DNA of 64,000 nucleotides from Prostheceraeus crozeri (GCA_907163375.1 CAJQUW010012890.1:682001-746000), one strand, 5' to 3'; shown: positions 1 through 12,195, counted from the first letter of the stretch. The notes: a model not told the origin generated them from the letters alone. Numbers and translations are program-made.

Positions 1-617
1 TTCTCTCATCCTATGTAGATTCTCAGTAGCGAAGAATACCCTGCGGTCATGCGAGTTCTTTGTTCAAAAGCTTTGCAACGAATCTCCAGTTCGATCCATA
101 AGCGATCGAATCGATTAGTATTTAAGATCCACTTCACATTTGTACTTCCGTCACATTCTGATTTTACTGGCACTGAGGCTGTGACTGAGTCACGAAACGT
201 CTGCCTTTGTAAATAGTTTTACCTTCAACTTTTATTTTATTTTGTATTACAAGTGGATAAAAACAGTGGGAGAGACTTTTCACTACAAAACTACTGAATC
301 TCCAGTTGACTGCTACCAAAGTAGAGAATTCCAATGAGTCCGATACATAAGCTTCGTCGGCTGCTGCTATAGTCTTAGCTCTGCTGTCATTTCCCTTCTT
401 TTCTTTCCCCTCGTTTGTGTACGTCACCATGTTGTCCATCAGCAATCGCCAAGAGGTTTATGACTCTATACTGTATTTCTGCATTCCGTTGAAGGTCCGG
501 TCCTTCTACTAATACATTTTAATGCTTCAGCTTCCAGAATTCGCTGATGGATCTATCATTTATTCTTCACAATCCTTTCCGCGAAGATCCGAAGTCTCAG
601 CTGCAAGTGACGTCACT

Positions 618-869
618 CTAGTAGGCTTGTAAACCTACCGGTACATCGTCGTCAGACGCTGAGCTATCACTGCCTCTTTGGCTCCTAAGATGTAGGCCTA
701 TCGCAGACATCTCGCTGCTTTCATCGCAATCTTCTTCAATGTCGGATGGTTGCTCAACATCATGAGCAGATCTATTCCACTGCATTTGTGCCGTATTCTG
801 AAGCCGTTGTCTTTCCATCACTGTTTTGACTCGAATTTCATCTAAAGAGTTTTTCAATACTCGGATCAT
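618..869 (-). CDS. Possible terminal exon, acidic serine-rich C-terminus
   Basis: I do not recognise this 83-codon frame. It is listed because its composition looks protein-like: a charged helical start (residues around NSLDEIRVKTVMERQRLQ) followed by an acidic, serine-rich tail (EEDCDESSE, GSDSSASDDD). A stop lies just upstream of the first Met. A possible splice acceptor (CTCTTTAG before ATGAAATTC on the minus strand, near 842) would make it the last exon of a gene whose earlier exons lie at higher coordinates. None of those exons was found before the Tigger element at 1010. It could equally be a chance frame. Confidence 0.25.
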   Translation of the reverse strand: MIRVLKNSLDEIRVKTVMERQRLQNTAQMQWNRSAHDVEQPSDIEEDCDESSEMSAIGLHLRSQRGSDSSASDDDVPVGLQAY

Positions 870-1361
870 GACAAATTAGTACAAATTCCATTAGATGCTA
901 TGATTACCCAAGCCCCCCCCCCCGCTACCGCCGATATGCACCGCAGACACTGAGATTGATGAAGAGATTCAACGTGAATGTATCATCTTTGTCATGCAGA
1001 ACTTCATTAGGGGGAGGGTGGGGCAGAACGGAACACTTCGATTTTTATTTGTTATCATCATTTGTGTGTCAAGAGCACTTTGTATAGCAAAACACTAGTG
1101 ATTTTAATATACTAGCCACATTCATTTTTTTGCTAATGCATGAATTTGAGTCTTATTTTTCTAAATAATCGTTTTCTGGGGGTTTTGATATAACTTTTGA
1201 GACATAGAATATAAGGGAAATCAATACTTTGTAAGCGACTTGATACATTTCTAATGGCAAATTCTAGTAGTACCGATTATGAAGAACTTTCTTTCTTGTT
1301 TAGAGCTAACTGGAAGCAAAAGTAATTTCAACATTTGTAAATCACCTTAGGCATCGTGGAT

Positions 1362-1396
1362 GGGGAAGAACGGAACACAGTGTTCCGTTCCGCCCC
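1362..1396. repeat. Internal palindrome of the Tigger terminal motif
   Basis: The terminal motif GAACGGAACAC meets its reverse complement GTGTTCCGTTC across a 1-2 base centre, giving a near-perfect 35-bp hairpin inside the Tigger element. It may be a transposase-binding site or an old terminal fragment. Confidence 0.7.
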
Positions 1397-1797
1397 GCGA
1401 TGTTTTATACTTTCCACAAACTACTCGCATGCTCCATGTGGTTGTCGTAATTGTTACGTTAATGTAGTAGCTTCACTCGTAGCCTCTCATGAATAAGAAT
1501 ACATCAAATGAATAGCTTGAAATTCACATGTTCCCATTTAATCACATGCTGTACATAATTTTAATTTCTCTATAGTTCTGTTTCTCAGACTAATATTATA
1601 AATTAATGTGCTAACTGCTTTAACTGTAAGCTTAGTTCATATCTCGATCTGACGTGTGTTTCTCCGAAGATAGATATCTATGATGAAATTCAAACTGAAG
1701 AGCTATACCAACACTAGCAAGCTTTTGTTCTCAATATGCTATTGCTTTGTATAAAGCAATATTCATTCATCAGCGAAATAGCAACAGTGCTGTGGTA

Positions 1798-2324
1798 ATG
1801 GTGCGGAATTATACAAGAAAGACTACGCGCGAAACTGGAGCTCGGACTCTATGAAACAAGCCATAAAAGATGTGAATGATAAGAAAATAAGCATCAGCTA
1901 AGCTTCCAAAACATATTGGATTCCGATAACAGCCCTTCATCATCACCTGAAGGGAGATATTCAACCAATGGGACGATTTCACCTTGTGTTCCCCAATGAC
2001 TTTGAGAATATCTTGGTGCAGCATTTATTGAGTTTAAATGAACAATTCTACGACTTGTCGACAAAAGATGTACGGCGTATCGCACATGAGTTAGCGAAAT
2101 CATTGAATTTAAAACATCCATCCAATGACGAAAAAAGAATTGCAGGAAAAGACTGGGTTATATCTGTCATGAAAAGAAGCGATTTAGCTATCAAAAAACC
2201 TGAACCAACTAGTGCTGCAAGGGCAGCGGGATTCAATCATAACCAAGTTGGGAAATTTTTCGAAATATTGAGAGCATGTTTAGATTCCCATGAAAACGGG
2301 CCCCATCAAATTTGGAACAACTAA
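1798..2324 (+). pseudogene. Tigger/pogo transposase, N-terminal part, broken
   Basis: The family's typical start is visible at 1798-1851 (MVRNYTRKT...), the beginning of the pipsqueak-type helix-turn-helix; a TGA stop follows after 18 codons. A shifted, stop-containing stretch still reads like the rest of that domain. The longest open piece (1968-2324, 118 codons) holds the CENP-B-type DNA-binding domain: the motif AGKDWVISVMKRS, then LAIKKPEPTSAARAAGFN, close to the family pattern GxxWxxxFxxR...LRKPExTSxARxxGFN. The frame stops after HQIWNN, and no D-D-D/E catalytic region follows before the right terminal repeat. It is a decayed plain DNA transposon gene, not host coding sequence. Confidence 0.75.
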
Positions 2325-2607
2325 TAAAATCATAGATAAAAGATGCTCAAAGCAAGTGGCAAACAATTACAAGTAGGCCTACTGATAAGGAGTGAACAGT
2401 TTCGGTGGTGTGCTCAAAGCTGTACCGGTTCTATCACGTAGCCTATACCTAACTTTCAGTAAGAATCTGGCCTTTTTAACTATGCCTACATAATCAAAAA
2501 ATTGAGCCAAATCACAATAAATTATTCTGGACTATATATGTTATAACATATTGGGTTGATTTCCAATAGATTTTTATTGAAATGATGCAAGAATGTAAAG
2601 TACAACA

Positions 2608-2715
2608 TATTCCGCTCTGCACCGCCTATGTGTTCTGCTCTGCCTCGCAGTGTTCCGTTCTGCCGCACACAATGTTCCATTTTCCCCCACAGGGTGAGAC
2701 AGAACGGAGCACATG
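2608..2715. repeat. Array of subterminal Tigger motifs
   Basis: Four imperfect direct repeats of about 20 bp (variants of TGTTCCGTTCTGCC) are followed by one inverted copy (GACAGAACGGAGCAC). They match the terminal inverted repeat at 2855-2883. Such subterminal arrays are plausible binding sites for the element's transposase; that role is inferred. Confidence 0.6.
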
Positions 2716-2885
2716 ACAGTTTTACCATTTCTGCGATTTTTACATACACTACCAATATCTGAGCATCCCTCTTGATTGTTTTTACATTATACAACTACTG
2801 ATAATAATGCTAGCGATTAACTGTGAAAATAGCAAGAGTAATTGAAGTTAAAGTTAAGCGTTCCGTTCTGCCCCACTCTCTCCTA

Positions 2886-3734
2886 TTCATATACAAAAGC
2901 AGTTGGTAAACCATAATATCTTTGCTGTATTTTCAAATTGGACAATGGCATTTTGAAAAATGATACACTGCATGAAGAAAATGCATAGTGACCAAGTCCA
3001 TACTCAGGCAGTCATGCATAAACATAGTATAGAAAATAGAGCATGATCTCAATAGTGCAAATATAGGCCTATTTACTGTGCTACGAGGTATGCTATAGGG
3101 CCATCACGTCAATAGAATATTATGATCCAAATAGTGTAAATGAAGCAAGAAGTTGTTACTTCAATACTCAACACCACATTGAAACCTTTTGTTACATTTT
3201 ATATGTCATTATTTTCAATAATTTTGACTGAGGTCCAACCTAGACCGCATGCGGGAAAGTTGTGATGCTTTGATGTCGTCAATTCTAAGTGACAAACCAG
3301 TACCCGTACTTTGCAAGGAATAAGAGCAATTATGATTACTGCGTGTTAGCAACAAAGTCATAGACTGTCGGAGGCTAATGTGAAAGCATTAGATGTTTGC
3401 TTCGAATAGTAGTTGGGGTCCAGTGTTGACCCCAGCGGTATCGGAAGCTTAATATGGCCCCAGAATGCAGTTTCGGTTTCATGTCCGACATTTTGATTTT
3501 CGTCATTTTCTCGAAAAGGGCTAATCATGCAATTTTCAAACTATGATTTTCGAAACTTTCATTCAAAAATACATCAGAAACCGTCGAGAAACACAATGGG
3601 AAATTTTCAAAAAGAAACCGACTCTTCTGGCACCGTGTGTCATGATCAATTTGATGGCGGCAAATAAGACGGATATGTTTGAGGTTCCCGTAATGGTTCA
3701 ATCAAATCTAATTATCACCCCTTGAATTTCTTGA
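2886..3734. other. Intergenic, no supported gene
   Basis: AT-rich sequence between the Tigger element and the 3' end of the secreted-protein gene. A small hairpin (GGGGTCCA...TGACCCC) is visible near 3415-3440. No coding or RNA feature could be supported. Confidence 0.5.
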
Positions 3735-3740
3735 TTTAAT
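3735..3740 (-). promoter_or_regulatory. Candidate poly(A) signal ATTAAA
   Basis: ATTAAA on the minus strand lies about 70 bases beyond the stop codon of the 445-residue secreted-protein gene, a normal spacing for a variant animal polyadenylation signal. Confidence 0.45.
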
Positions 3741-3806
3741 GTTATGTAAAAACATGATAAAACACAAACAAAAAATATCATAGATCAAAAGATTGCGTTA
3801 TATTTG

Positions 3807-5144
3807 TTATACAAGTACAAATTTTTCATACCTTTTCCTGCCCGAGAAGGGTCTATCAATTTGTATTTTAACAGAAAAAAAGTGACCCGACGGATACCAA
3901 TATGACGGTTGAGATTTTACTTCAAATACTCCTTTGAAATGATAATATTGACATGCAGATGGTGAACATTGAAACATCAACTTCGCGACTTGATCCCATG
4001 TACCATAGACCCGTTGAATGTTTCGAAAATATGCATTGGGATTTGACTTATGAAGCTGAGTTTCTCTGTAGCTCATACTGTTGACGATTACAACTTTGTT
4101 ACCAACATTGCCAGAATTCCAACCGCCGCAATTTTCATAGTAACGGTCTTTATCATTGTTGTCAGTAAAAGTATAAGTGAACACGAACCAGTGTCTCCAA
4201 GGATACTTTTCCTTCAAGAATTCAGAAAGCCTGGTCGACATGAGCCTGTTGTCAAGTTGAGTATTTTTTACAGTGAATTCGTGACAGTCAGCTGTATACT
4301 GAGTACTCCAAGCTTCACGGATTTTATCGTCATATTGTTTTGCTACAGATTCCAAGTTTTTGAATCTTAAAGCCCAGTCATCCTTAAGCCTGATCTGAGC
4401 TTGCTTGTTCCCTTTAACAGCATAATAAGCGTTTTCAACAGTGACACCTTGTTGAATAACAACCAACATAAAGCTTACAAATTGTGCAATCTTTGTTTGA
4501 TGTTCCTTTAGCTGTCTACGAGCAACTGAAATGATATTTTCTTGGAAAAGTCCATCTGATTCTAAAGTGTGAAACAGTTTCAGAGCTGCGTCATTGTAAT
4601 TACGCTCATACGATCCTGTAAACTGGTCACCAAAAAACATGGCGATTTCAGGCGGTGCTTGGATATAGTCATTATATGAAATTTCCATTGCTTTTATTAT
4701 TCTTTCGTACTCTCCAACATTCACTTTCACAGTTGTCCAATCTATCTGATTCTTTAGATTTGTGAATTCAGTTTCAAGGGCATCTATCTTGGTGTTGACG
4801 ATTGAAAACTGTTCTTTCATGTATGCTAGCTCTTTGGAGTCTTCACTTCCCCCTCCAGCAACTGATTTGATCAATGCCACAATATTCTTGACAGCCACAG
4901 CAGTGTGGCCAACTACCTTCGCAGCTGTTACAACATTCTTCAAAATTGTATTGTCTTTCAGTCCTTTAATTCCTTCCTTGATGCTCTTGAGGGCCCCTTT
5001 GCCTGCCTCAATATCTACTTCAATATCATCTATGTCAAGCTCAGCACACTCATAGTGTAAAACTGATATAACCAAAATGAAAATGAATATCAGCTTTCTG
5101 AACTTGAGCATTATGAGCGAAAGTGCAAGTGTCGTCACTTTCAT
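3807..5144 (-). CDS. Secreted coiled-coil protein, tentatively rapunzel/SE-cephalotoxin-like
   Basis: This is an intact 445-codon frame without visible introns. The N-terminus holds a hydrophobic signal peptide (KLIFIFILVISVLHYECA). Translation may begin at Met1 or at Met12 (5111), which sits directly before the signal core. Residues about 35-110 form an amphipathic, Lys/Val/Ala-rich helical stretch. A short coiled coil follows (FSIVNTKIDALETEFTNLKNQI), then a helical middle with a conserved-looking segment around WTTVKVNVGEYERIIKA. The C-terminal third has paired cysteines (ENCGG, QCSPSAC) and is rich in aromatic residues. The order helical bundle, 'FxxVNxKIDxLE', then 'WxxxKVxxGEYE' recalls the rapunzel/SE-cephalotoxin family of secreted or membrane-associated animal proteins. 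That assignment is from memory and tentative, and the function here is unknown. A poly(A) signal follows near 3735. Confidence 0.7.
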   Translation of the reverse strand: MKVTTLALSLIMLKFRKLIFIFILVISVLHYECAELDIDDIEVDIEAGKGALKSIKEGIKGLKDNTILKNVVTAAKVVGHTAVAVKNIVALIKSVAGGGSEDSKELAYMKEQFSIVNTKIDALETEFTNLKNQIDWTTVKVNVGEYERIIKAMEISYNDYIQAPPEIAMFFGDQFTGSYERNYNDAALKLFHTLESDGLFQENIISVARRQLKEHQTKIAQFVSFMLVVIQQGVTVENAYYAVKGNKQAQIRLKDDWALRFKNLESVAKQYDDKIREAWSTQYTADCHEFTVKNTQLDNRLMSTRLSEFLKEKYPWRHWFVFTYTFTDNNDKDRYYENCGGWNSGNVGNKVVIVNSMSYRETQLHKSNPNAYFRNIQRVYGTWDQVAKLMFQCSPSACQYYHFKGVFEVKSQPSYWYPSGHFFSVKIQIDRPFSGRKRYEKFVLV

Positions 5145-7059
5145 TCATTCCATTCATTTTTATTCATTCTCTCAAGGAAAATCACATATTGTATTTTGTC
5201 GAGCATAAAGCTATCTGATGGACTATAAACACATTCATGAATGAATGATTGAATAAACTTAGATCCATCTCATATTATCAATGATTATTCTTTTGTGTGA
5301 ACAAAGTGCTGAATTGATTAGATCTCCAAACAATTTCTAACGTGAGCCAATATCTTTCAGATCGCTGAAAACTGCCATGTGACAAGGGTATGTTGAATAG
5401 TTATTCAAGTACCTCCTCTTTCTTTCCATTTTTTTACCAGATGGCAAGCAGAAAGTGAAAAACAGAGTGAAATGAAAGAATTAAGGAATGTGTGTGCTAA
5501 ATCTTACATTGCAAATTTAAATGACTAAAATAAATGCAGATCATCATTCTTTAGGAATCTCAGCTAGGAACACAGATTGAACAGAGGCAAATGATTGCAC
5601 AAATCTGTAATGAACTTTAAAAAATGCATTCAAAACTGCAGTATATGAAGATTCTCATGCATCTCACTTGGAACTAGTCTACTCCATGATAGAAATGAAA
5701 CGAAAATTGAGGAATCAATGAACCATTTGGTAACTAACTGACTTTAACCATCTCTCAGCAGACCGGTATGTACTAGGGTTAAAAACAATTTTAAATGTTT
5801 TAAAACAAAGAAACATGATGCTTTTTGTTTTTTTTATAAATGCTGTCATTTCATGACGTTTTTGAAATATCCAACCTATTGAATGAACTATCAACGTCTT
5901 GGGTGATTTTTATCATGAGCGGACCATGACCTACGCGGGCCCTGAAGCCGAATTGTCTTGCAGGTCCCTATATCATTATCACAGAAAACTATTTTTCAAC
6001 CAATTCTCTACATTTTTTATACATGCGTATGCATGTGCATAACAATAACAAAATGTATGAAAAATGATTCACTTAAAAAGAAATCTGAATATCTAACGAG
6101 ACCTAGAAGTATAAAATTATTAGAAGTTGAGAAATAAATAAAAGAGTTTCATTACGATATTTAATGAATGACTGCACATTTAGTTTACTCAAATCAATTT
6201 TAAATGCGAAATTCTGTGGGCTGTAAAAATACATTCTATGTCTGAGCGAAAAACATTTTGACACTTGAAGGGAGCTCTACTAAATATATTCACTATTTAC
6301 TGTGTCCTATCTTTTAAAGCTTTAGAATACCCAATTAGGCAAGTTTGACTTCATGTTTTGCACCCAGTATGTCGTAGAAGTGTCTCTATTTTGATCTGCA
6401 TGCATGCACATGTGTGATTGATTCACATAAGATACAAAGTATAATCAAAATTCGGTCTACCATTATCCAAAGAAAAACATTCGGCCTGTATGGCAACCTT
6501 ATACATAAGATAATTTAGTGAATTAATTATACTACTTTAATTATAGTATATATACCAGCTATATTTATTATACAACTATTACATCTATTATATTAGTTAA
6601 TCATGCTGTACCTAGTTCTGTAGTAATGAATTATAATTTTATCATAAAAGTTAAAGTCAAACCTGCTGGTCAAACACACGCGCATGTGATTGTTAACTCT
6701 CTACCTACTTCTTTGTAATCAAGTAAGCAGAGGGGCAATCATTCAAGTTTAAATACTGCATACTGCATTTATTTACAAAATTACCTTTTTAAGTGGCTTC
6801 GATTTTGAGAAAACGTCAATTATTTCGTCAAAAGTTTGTGTGATGTCATTTTCAATTGCCATCAGTGTTAAATGGCTTAGACGATCATCGGACATCGCTG
6901 CCTCAGCTCATTTTAAATTTTTCCAAGGGCGGAAAATGAGAGCTCCCAGTTTTTCTTTGTCGTGACCCAAGTCATGTTGGCCTGAAAATATGTCATGCTG
7001 TTTTACTTCATATTGAAAAATTTCATCTCAAAATATCTGCAGAAAGATTTCGGTGGCCT
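5145..7059. other. Intergenic, upstream of the secreted-protein gene
   Basis: AT-rich DNA with (ATTC)n-like simple sequence at 5145-5170 that could hold the promoter and 5' UTR of the minus-strand gene. No convincing TATA box, RNA gene or coding segment could be supported. Sequence from about 7020 onward begins to resemble LINE coding remains. Confidence 0.4.
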
Positions 7060-9040
7060 TTCCAAAATTGAATGCTCTTCTCTATGAAATCAAAGGCAAA
7101 ATATCAAAAGAAAAATGCGATAGAATGTGGAAAAGGGCAAAGGAAGTTGTAGAAGACATTAATTAATGCACATTATCACGAGCCCGGAGAGTTTCATGGC
7201 TCACAGATGACCAAAAAACCAAAATTTTCTTAGAGAGAAATGAAAAGCACCTTGTCGAATTCTACTACCAAACAATCGACCGAATCATAGAATGCTATAG
7301 TTACTAGTAACGATAGAAAGTCGCTTCGGTGAGGCGGTGCTGCCTATCATCCGCTCCATAGAGCTAACAAAGATCAATGAAATGGAAATTCTAGAGTCAT
7401 ATTATCCACACGATGTGTCAGTTTCCGAATTGAGTTGCGAGTATATACAAGTTGTTTTGATCAGTATTGGAACCAGCCGGGGCCGGACAGGCGGTCGGTG
7501 TAGTCAAAACCAGTGTAGTTCCATCTCGGATTCTAGAGCGGCGTATTGTACACTTTTACAAAAAAGTATCACAAATTTTTTTGATCCATCTCAGTTCGGA
7601 TACAGACCCAAATCTTCGACGCTATGTGGATTGATTGAGATACAAGAATAAGTGACTCGTACCTTACCAGACTCCCATCTTTCTGCTGTTCATGTATTGG
7701 CTATAGATCTTTCCAAAAGTTTTGACCGTGTTCCTCATCAACTGTTAATTAAAAAAATGTGTGACAAAAAAGTTGACAACTTTTTGCTTTCCTTTGTGAC
7801 TAATTTCGTGTGTAATAGACAGCAGAGAGGGAAGGCATTATGCAGCTCTTTCTTACCAGTTACGAGTGGTGTGCCTCAGGGCTCATCGTTGGGGCCTATT
7901 CTTTTTGGTCTTTTCATGAGTTATTTACTCTTGCCATCACAAAAGTCTTTTTTAACTAAATATGCCTATGACATTACGATATGCTGTCCTGCCTCTTTTT
8001 GATAAGCGACTTGTGACTTAATGATCACCCTGTATGAGCATGTGAGAGTATGGACAGATGAAAATGGCAAGATTATAAACACGGAAAATGTAATCAAATG
8101 TTTTTTTATCAACATTGGTAATTTTGACATGAGCTCATTCTTCGTGTTAAATTTTTGAAATTACTTGGTATCATCTTTGATCCTAGAATATCTTGGAATT
8201 GTAATTTCTCTGAAATTTAGAAGAAAGAGTCCAGAAAGATTCACGTTTTGTGGCAACTGAAGAGCGTTGTTTCTAACGAGTTTCTTGTTGATATATATTT
8301 CTCGTGTATAAGAAGCATTTTAGAGGTTTGTTCGCCTCTTTTTGTCTGTTTACAGATCTCTCCTTCCAACTTGTTAGAACGTTTCTAAAACAGATGTCGC
8401 CGCATTATATGTAAACCGAATTATGATTTCATTTTATGCAAAAGCCGTGCTCCACTTATCCGGATGAGGAGAGTTGAGAAGAAATGATTATTTTCCACGG
8501 ATACTGTATTAAAAATATAAATGATAGCTCGACGTTTCGCTTTACAGCTTGATCACGAGCAAGTTTGTGACAAATCTGTTAAAAATTGGAAGCAATAAAC
8601 AGAATAAACAGATAACAGAAACGAAATATGATTGTCCTAGGTTTGTCCCACTGATTTACCGACGACTGATTTTAAGTTACAAACTTTTCAGGAAAATTGT
8701 GGATGACGAGGAACATCCTCTTCATCGGAGTAATCCCCAGGTTATGTGTGTCAGTAACAAATTTCGCTTGCCTATTTGTCGTACGATGATGCGAAGCAAT
8801 AGTTTCTTTGTATACATGAGTGAGTAGTGAATGATGGTTTTTCACTCTGACGATGCTTGTCAACTTTTCCAGCGAGAGACTTCCTTTTCAATGACTCATG
8901 TGTTTGACTTTTTCTTTGTTTTGTTTTTAATTTTGAGTATTATTTGTGTGATCTGTGCTTTTGTCGCACGATTCTCATTATTGGGACTAACTCATTCAAC
9001 AAACGTGATTTGTTATTGTTAGATTATTATTATAAAATTC
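7060..9040 (+). mobile_element. Degenerate LINE fragment with reverse transcriptase remains
   Basis: Several frames together show a decayed non-LTR retrotransposon ORF2. Around 7100-7300 is a linker between endonuclease and reverse transcriptase (KCDRMWKRAKEVVEDIN, WLTDDQKTKIFLER). At 7580-8000 come reverse transcriptase blocks: FGYRPKSST, then LAIDLSKSFDRVPHQLL, then SGVPQGSSLGPILFGLF. A further piece carries KYAYDITI, where the catalytic YADD has become YAYD. A C-terminal piece at 8650-8825 (RLPICRTMMRSNSFF) resembles the 'LPxCRTxRxxNSF' end of this LINE group. Stops and frame changes are many, so it cannot be functional. The clade is uncertain. Confidence 0.75.
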
Positions 9041-10719
9041 GGTCGGAACTGATTTTCATAAAGCTCTATACAAATTGATCTTCTATAAAGTAAATAGATT
9101 GCTTTGATAATATTCGTGCTGTGATAATATATTTTGTGCGCGTATGAAAAACATTGACCAGGAAAACGCGTAATAACTTCTTTGATATGGAAAAATTTGC
9201 GATAGATAAGCTAACGAGCGTCCTTTCACGTCTGCTTCACTTCACCGATACGCATTAATTAATAGTTATTAATTAACTGAAGGTCTAAGTCTTTCTCATG
9301 TAAACAGCTCATGAGAAAGATTGGAACCTAACAAACTGTAACAGGTTCTAATCAAAGTCGATAGAACAATGTTTCTCAACCTTTTCTTATCGCGCACGTA
9401 GCGCTCACCCCAAGTGAACTCCGTATTTAAACAAACACGGATCTATCATACGTAACGACGTTTGCTTAATCACGCTGAAATACAATTTAGTATATTTGTC
9501 TCAAATTTAGTTTCTACAGATGCTGTCCCGTAAGTTCTGCAAAAAGAATGATCGAGAGTCAGATGCTGCCAGTGACTACAAAACAGCTAATGATCTAATT
9601 AATTTCATTTTAAATTAGGGCAAAATCGGGTATTATCGACAGTAAAATGGTATTCGGTCTCTCACGGTTGTATTTCTTAGTTTTGATATGAGCTATGAAA
9701 TTCAAATAATCTCTTCTTGGTCGAATTTATTAGTTCATTGATTTATTTTATGATTCTAGGTAAAAAGAAAGGTATGTAAACCGAAGTCATAATCTTTGAT
9801 GTAAACTGTAATGAAGTTCGCATAACATCGACACCTCGTTGGGTAATATCAGTCCCAAATGGGAGTGTCAAAATTTACCAGGTATAGTAGACTAATGATG
9901 TTATAGATTATACAAAGTTTACATATCTGCTGCTTCTTTAGTTGTCTGAAAAGGCAAAATTTCAAAGCTGAAAACAGTCAAGACGAAGAGACTTCCATCA
10001 TCGTCAAAGACTAAGAGAATTCTGCACATTTTTCACGCATGTAACGCAAGCATGTAACTCAACGGAAAGCGATTAAATCTTACCTTTTCAGACTATGAAA
10101 GAGACAACGGATGTGCAAAGTTTCGTTTCACACAGCATACATCATTGAAACAAACGATGCATTCGGAGGAATCCGGGTATTGAAATGGGTAAACAAAAAT
10201 TACATAAAGAAAGTCGTTTCCAAATTCAGCAAACTTTATATGTTTAGAAAGCTCATGTTCTGAATTTGCTCATTGCGTCATAATTCAAATAAGTCCTGTT
10301 TGCAACTGCATCCTCGTAAGCTGATCGGAGCATTTATTAGTCAATCACGAAGAAGCTCTCATAATCCAACATATTGACTCATATTGGCCACGTGTCAAAT
10401 TCGTGTCATTACTGAATTGTTACAACTCTGTGCTTCATCTAGTAGACACCGACAAGAATTTCCTGCTTTCGTATGAATCAGATGCTGAGGACTTCGAGCG
10501 AGAATGCTCATGAAAAGTGCTCAAGGAGACGCTGAGACTTACTTTGTAGGGGACAAGATGAGACCTAATAGGGGCCGCAATCTCAATTCTTTGTCTACTT
10601 CCTTCGAATGGCAGGTGACACACATCTCCGAAACACAACAATTGCGATCCTTGTTCGTGGATGTCCTTACTATCCACATAAGCTTTGTAAAAGCTGAAAA
10701 GCTTTGAAATTATGAAAAA
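9041..10719. other. Intergenic, no supported gene
   Basis: No gene is supported. The only clear structure is the hairpin at 9282-9328. Small open frames near 10435-10809 exist on both strands, but neither has recognisable motifs. Confidence 0.4.
9282..9328. repeat. Short perfect hairpin
   Basis: TCTTTCTCATG (9290-9300) is followed after 9 bases by its exact reverse complement CATGAGAAAGA (9310-9320). Weaker pairing continues outside (GGTCTAAG with TTGGAACC). Its function is unknown; it could be the remnant of a foldback element. Confidence 0.6.
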
Positions 10720-12195
10720 AGGCGCGTCGCCAGAAAATTTTTTCGGAGGGGGCCAATGTTTTTTTTCTGACGTAATTACTATTGCGTAATAACGCAAGTG
10801 AAGCAGCATGTTACGTTATTGCATCATTTTACCACTAGATTTTACCATTATACAGAAAAATAATAATGCATTCTCAAACTTTACATGATAAGTATGCAAT
10901 AGCATTATAGTTGTAATGACTTAATGAAGAACTTTCGAATTGAGGTTGATCACATCTTCGATTTTTCGACGGTCTCTAACTCCTTGGATTTTAATAATTT
11001 TATAAATTAAACTTCATATTTTAGGATTTATTTGATTCCAGCAAAACCAATAACAGAAAATTAGTTTTTTTGGGTTTCAACTCACTTCGGAGATCGTAGT
11101 TGCATGTTATATTCCTTGATCTGAGTGTCGGAGTAGAAAAATGTGCATGAACCTCTGGATGATTTTTAATTGATCGACCTGACCAAAGTCACGAAGAAAT
11201 ATAAAAGCACTCACATATTGAAAGGATCTATCGTGCTATGTCGAAGACGTGGAACTACATCAACTGATTCGATCTAGAAAAGCAATAAACCAGGCGATGC
11301 AGCCTGGACTGGGACTAGTGAAACACATGTTTACACAAGGGATTATTCCCTCAAAACTTTACAGGCCTGTTTGACAAATTCATTATATATGAGCATCTTC
11401 TGACTAAATGAATTCCGAATTTTAGTAATAATTCCGATGTGCAGATCTTGATGGAAGTGCCGCTGTGCGTACAGATGTGGACGTCACTCGTCTAGTGTCT
11501 GTCATATTGCAAGCAGTAATTATCAGCTAATACACGGCTTAAGAAATTCGTCATCAATAAATGTTTACAATTTGCAATGCGCGATCGGAAGAGAAAATTT
11601 GTAGGGATCGACGCCTATGTCTACCTGTGAAAAAGATTAGCAAAAGATAGTGAAACAGCTCAATCTATTCAAATCATGTCTAGAGACACATGTTTCCCAA
11701 TGAGCGTTGTGTGAAACTCAAGGTATGTGAGAAGCTCAGTGCGTCCGGCGCACAATCTCGCTCATTCAACATTCATGCTCTTGTGTAAGCAAAACGAGAC
11801 GGAGATTTTATGTAACCCGCTCGTAAATTAGCCTTTGCAGATTAAATTAAAGACTAATGAAGACTAAATTAAAGACTGCATTAAAGACTAATTTGTTTGC
11901 TATCTTCAACCACCCATCCTGAGAGATACTGAGCTTAATGGGTCAAAATTTCGGTGACGGATGGCGCTCAGGTGATGACTCAGGTCCTTTTATGGTGCAG
12001 CAATTGCTGTTTCACATAACAGATCAATCAGATCCCGTAGCTAGTTGATTTTTGCGATCCGCCCGACAGAGGAAATGATGCAAGCTGCGCCCGCTTTTAG
12101 AAATCAGGACCTTCATTTTTCGACGCGGCCTCGGCGCTCGGGGGGGGGCATGCCCGGTACCCACTCCCCTCTGGCGATGCCCCTGATCCATAGGC
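10720..12195. mobile_element. Possible hAT-like element, degraded, low support
   Basis: The left edge (near 10727) reads GGCGCGTCGCCAGA and is followed by a T-run and GGAGGGGGCC. The right edge, read on the minus strand from about 12190, begins CAGGGGCATCGCCAGAGGG and runs into a C-run. Both resemble the 'CAGGGGCGTcGCCAG' ends common among animal hAT-type transposons. No matching 8-bp target duplication was found, so these may be two independent solo ends. Between them only short imperfect repeats of ATTAAAGACTA (11840-11895) stand out. Confidence 0.3.

Larger units (their letters stand above)
1010..2883 (+). mobile_element. Tigger/pogo-like DNA transposon, internally degraded
   Basis: The element is bounded by terminal inverted repeats: GGGTGGGGCAGAACGGAAC at the left and the reverse complement of GAGTGGGGCAGAACGGAAC at the right. 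TA dinucleotides sit directly outside (1008-1009 and 2884-2885), the usual target duplication of Tc1/mariner/pogo elements. It is about 1.87 kb and carries only the N-terminal DNA-binding part of a pogo/Tigger transposase. No DDE catalytic domain was seen, so it is non-autonomous. The terminal motif also recurs inside the element near 1362-1396 and 2608-2715. Confidence 0.8.

Noticed and set aside
164-445. 93-codon minus-strand frame with a lysine/acidic start
   Set aside because: Only the first third looks protein-like; no splice sites, family motif or poly(A) signal support it.
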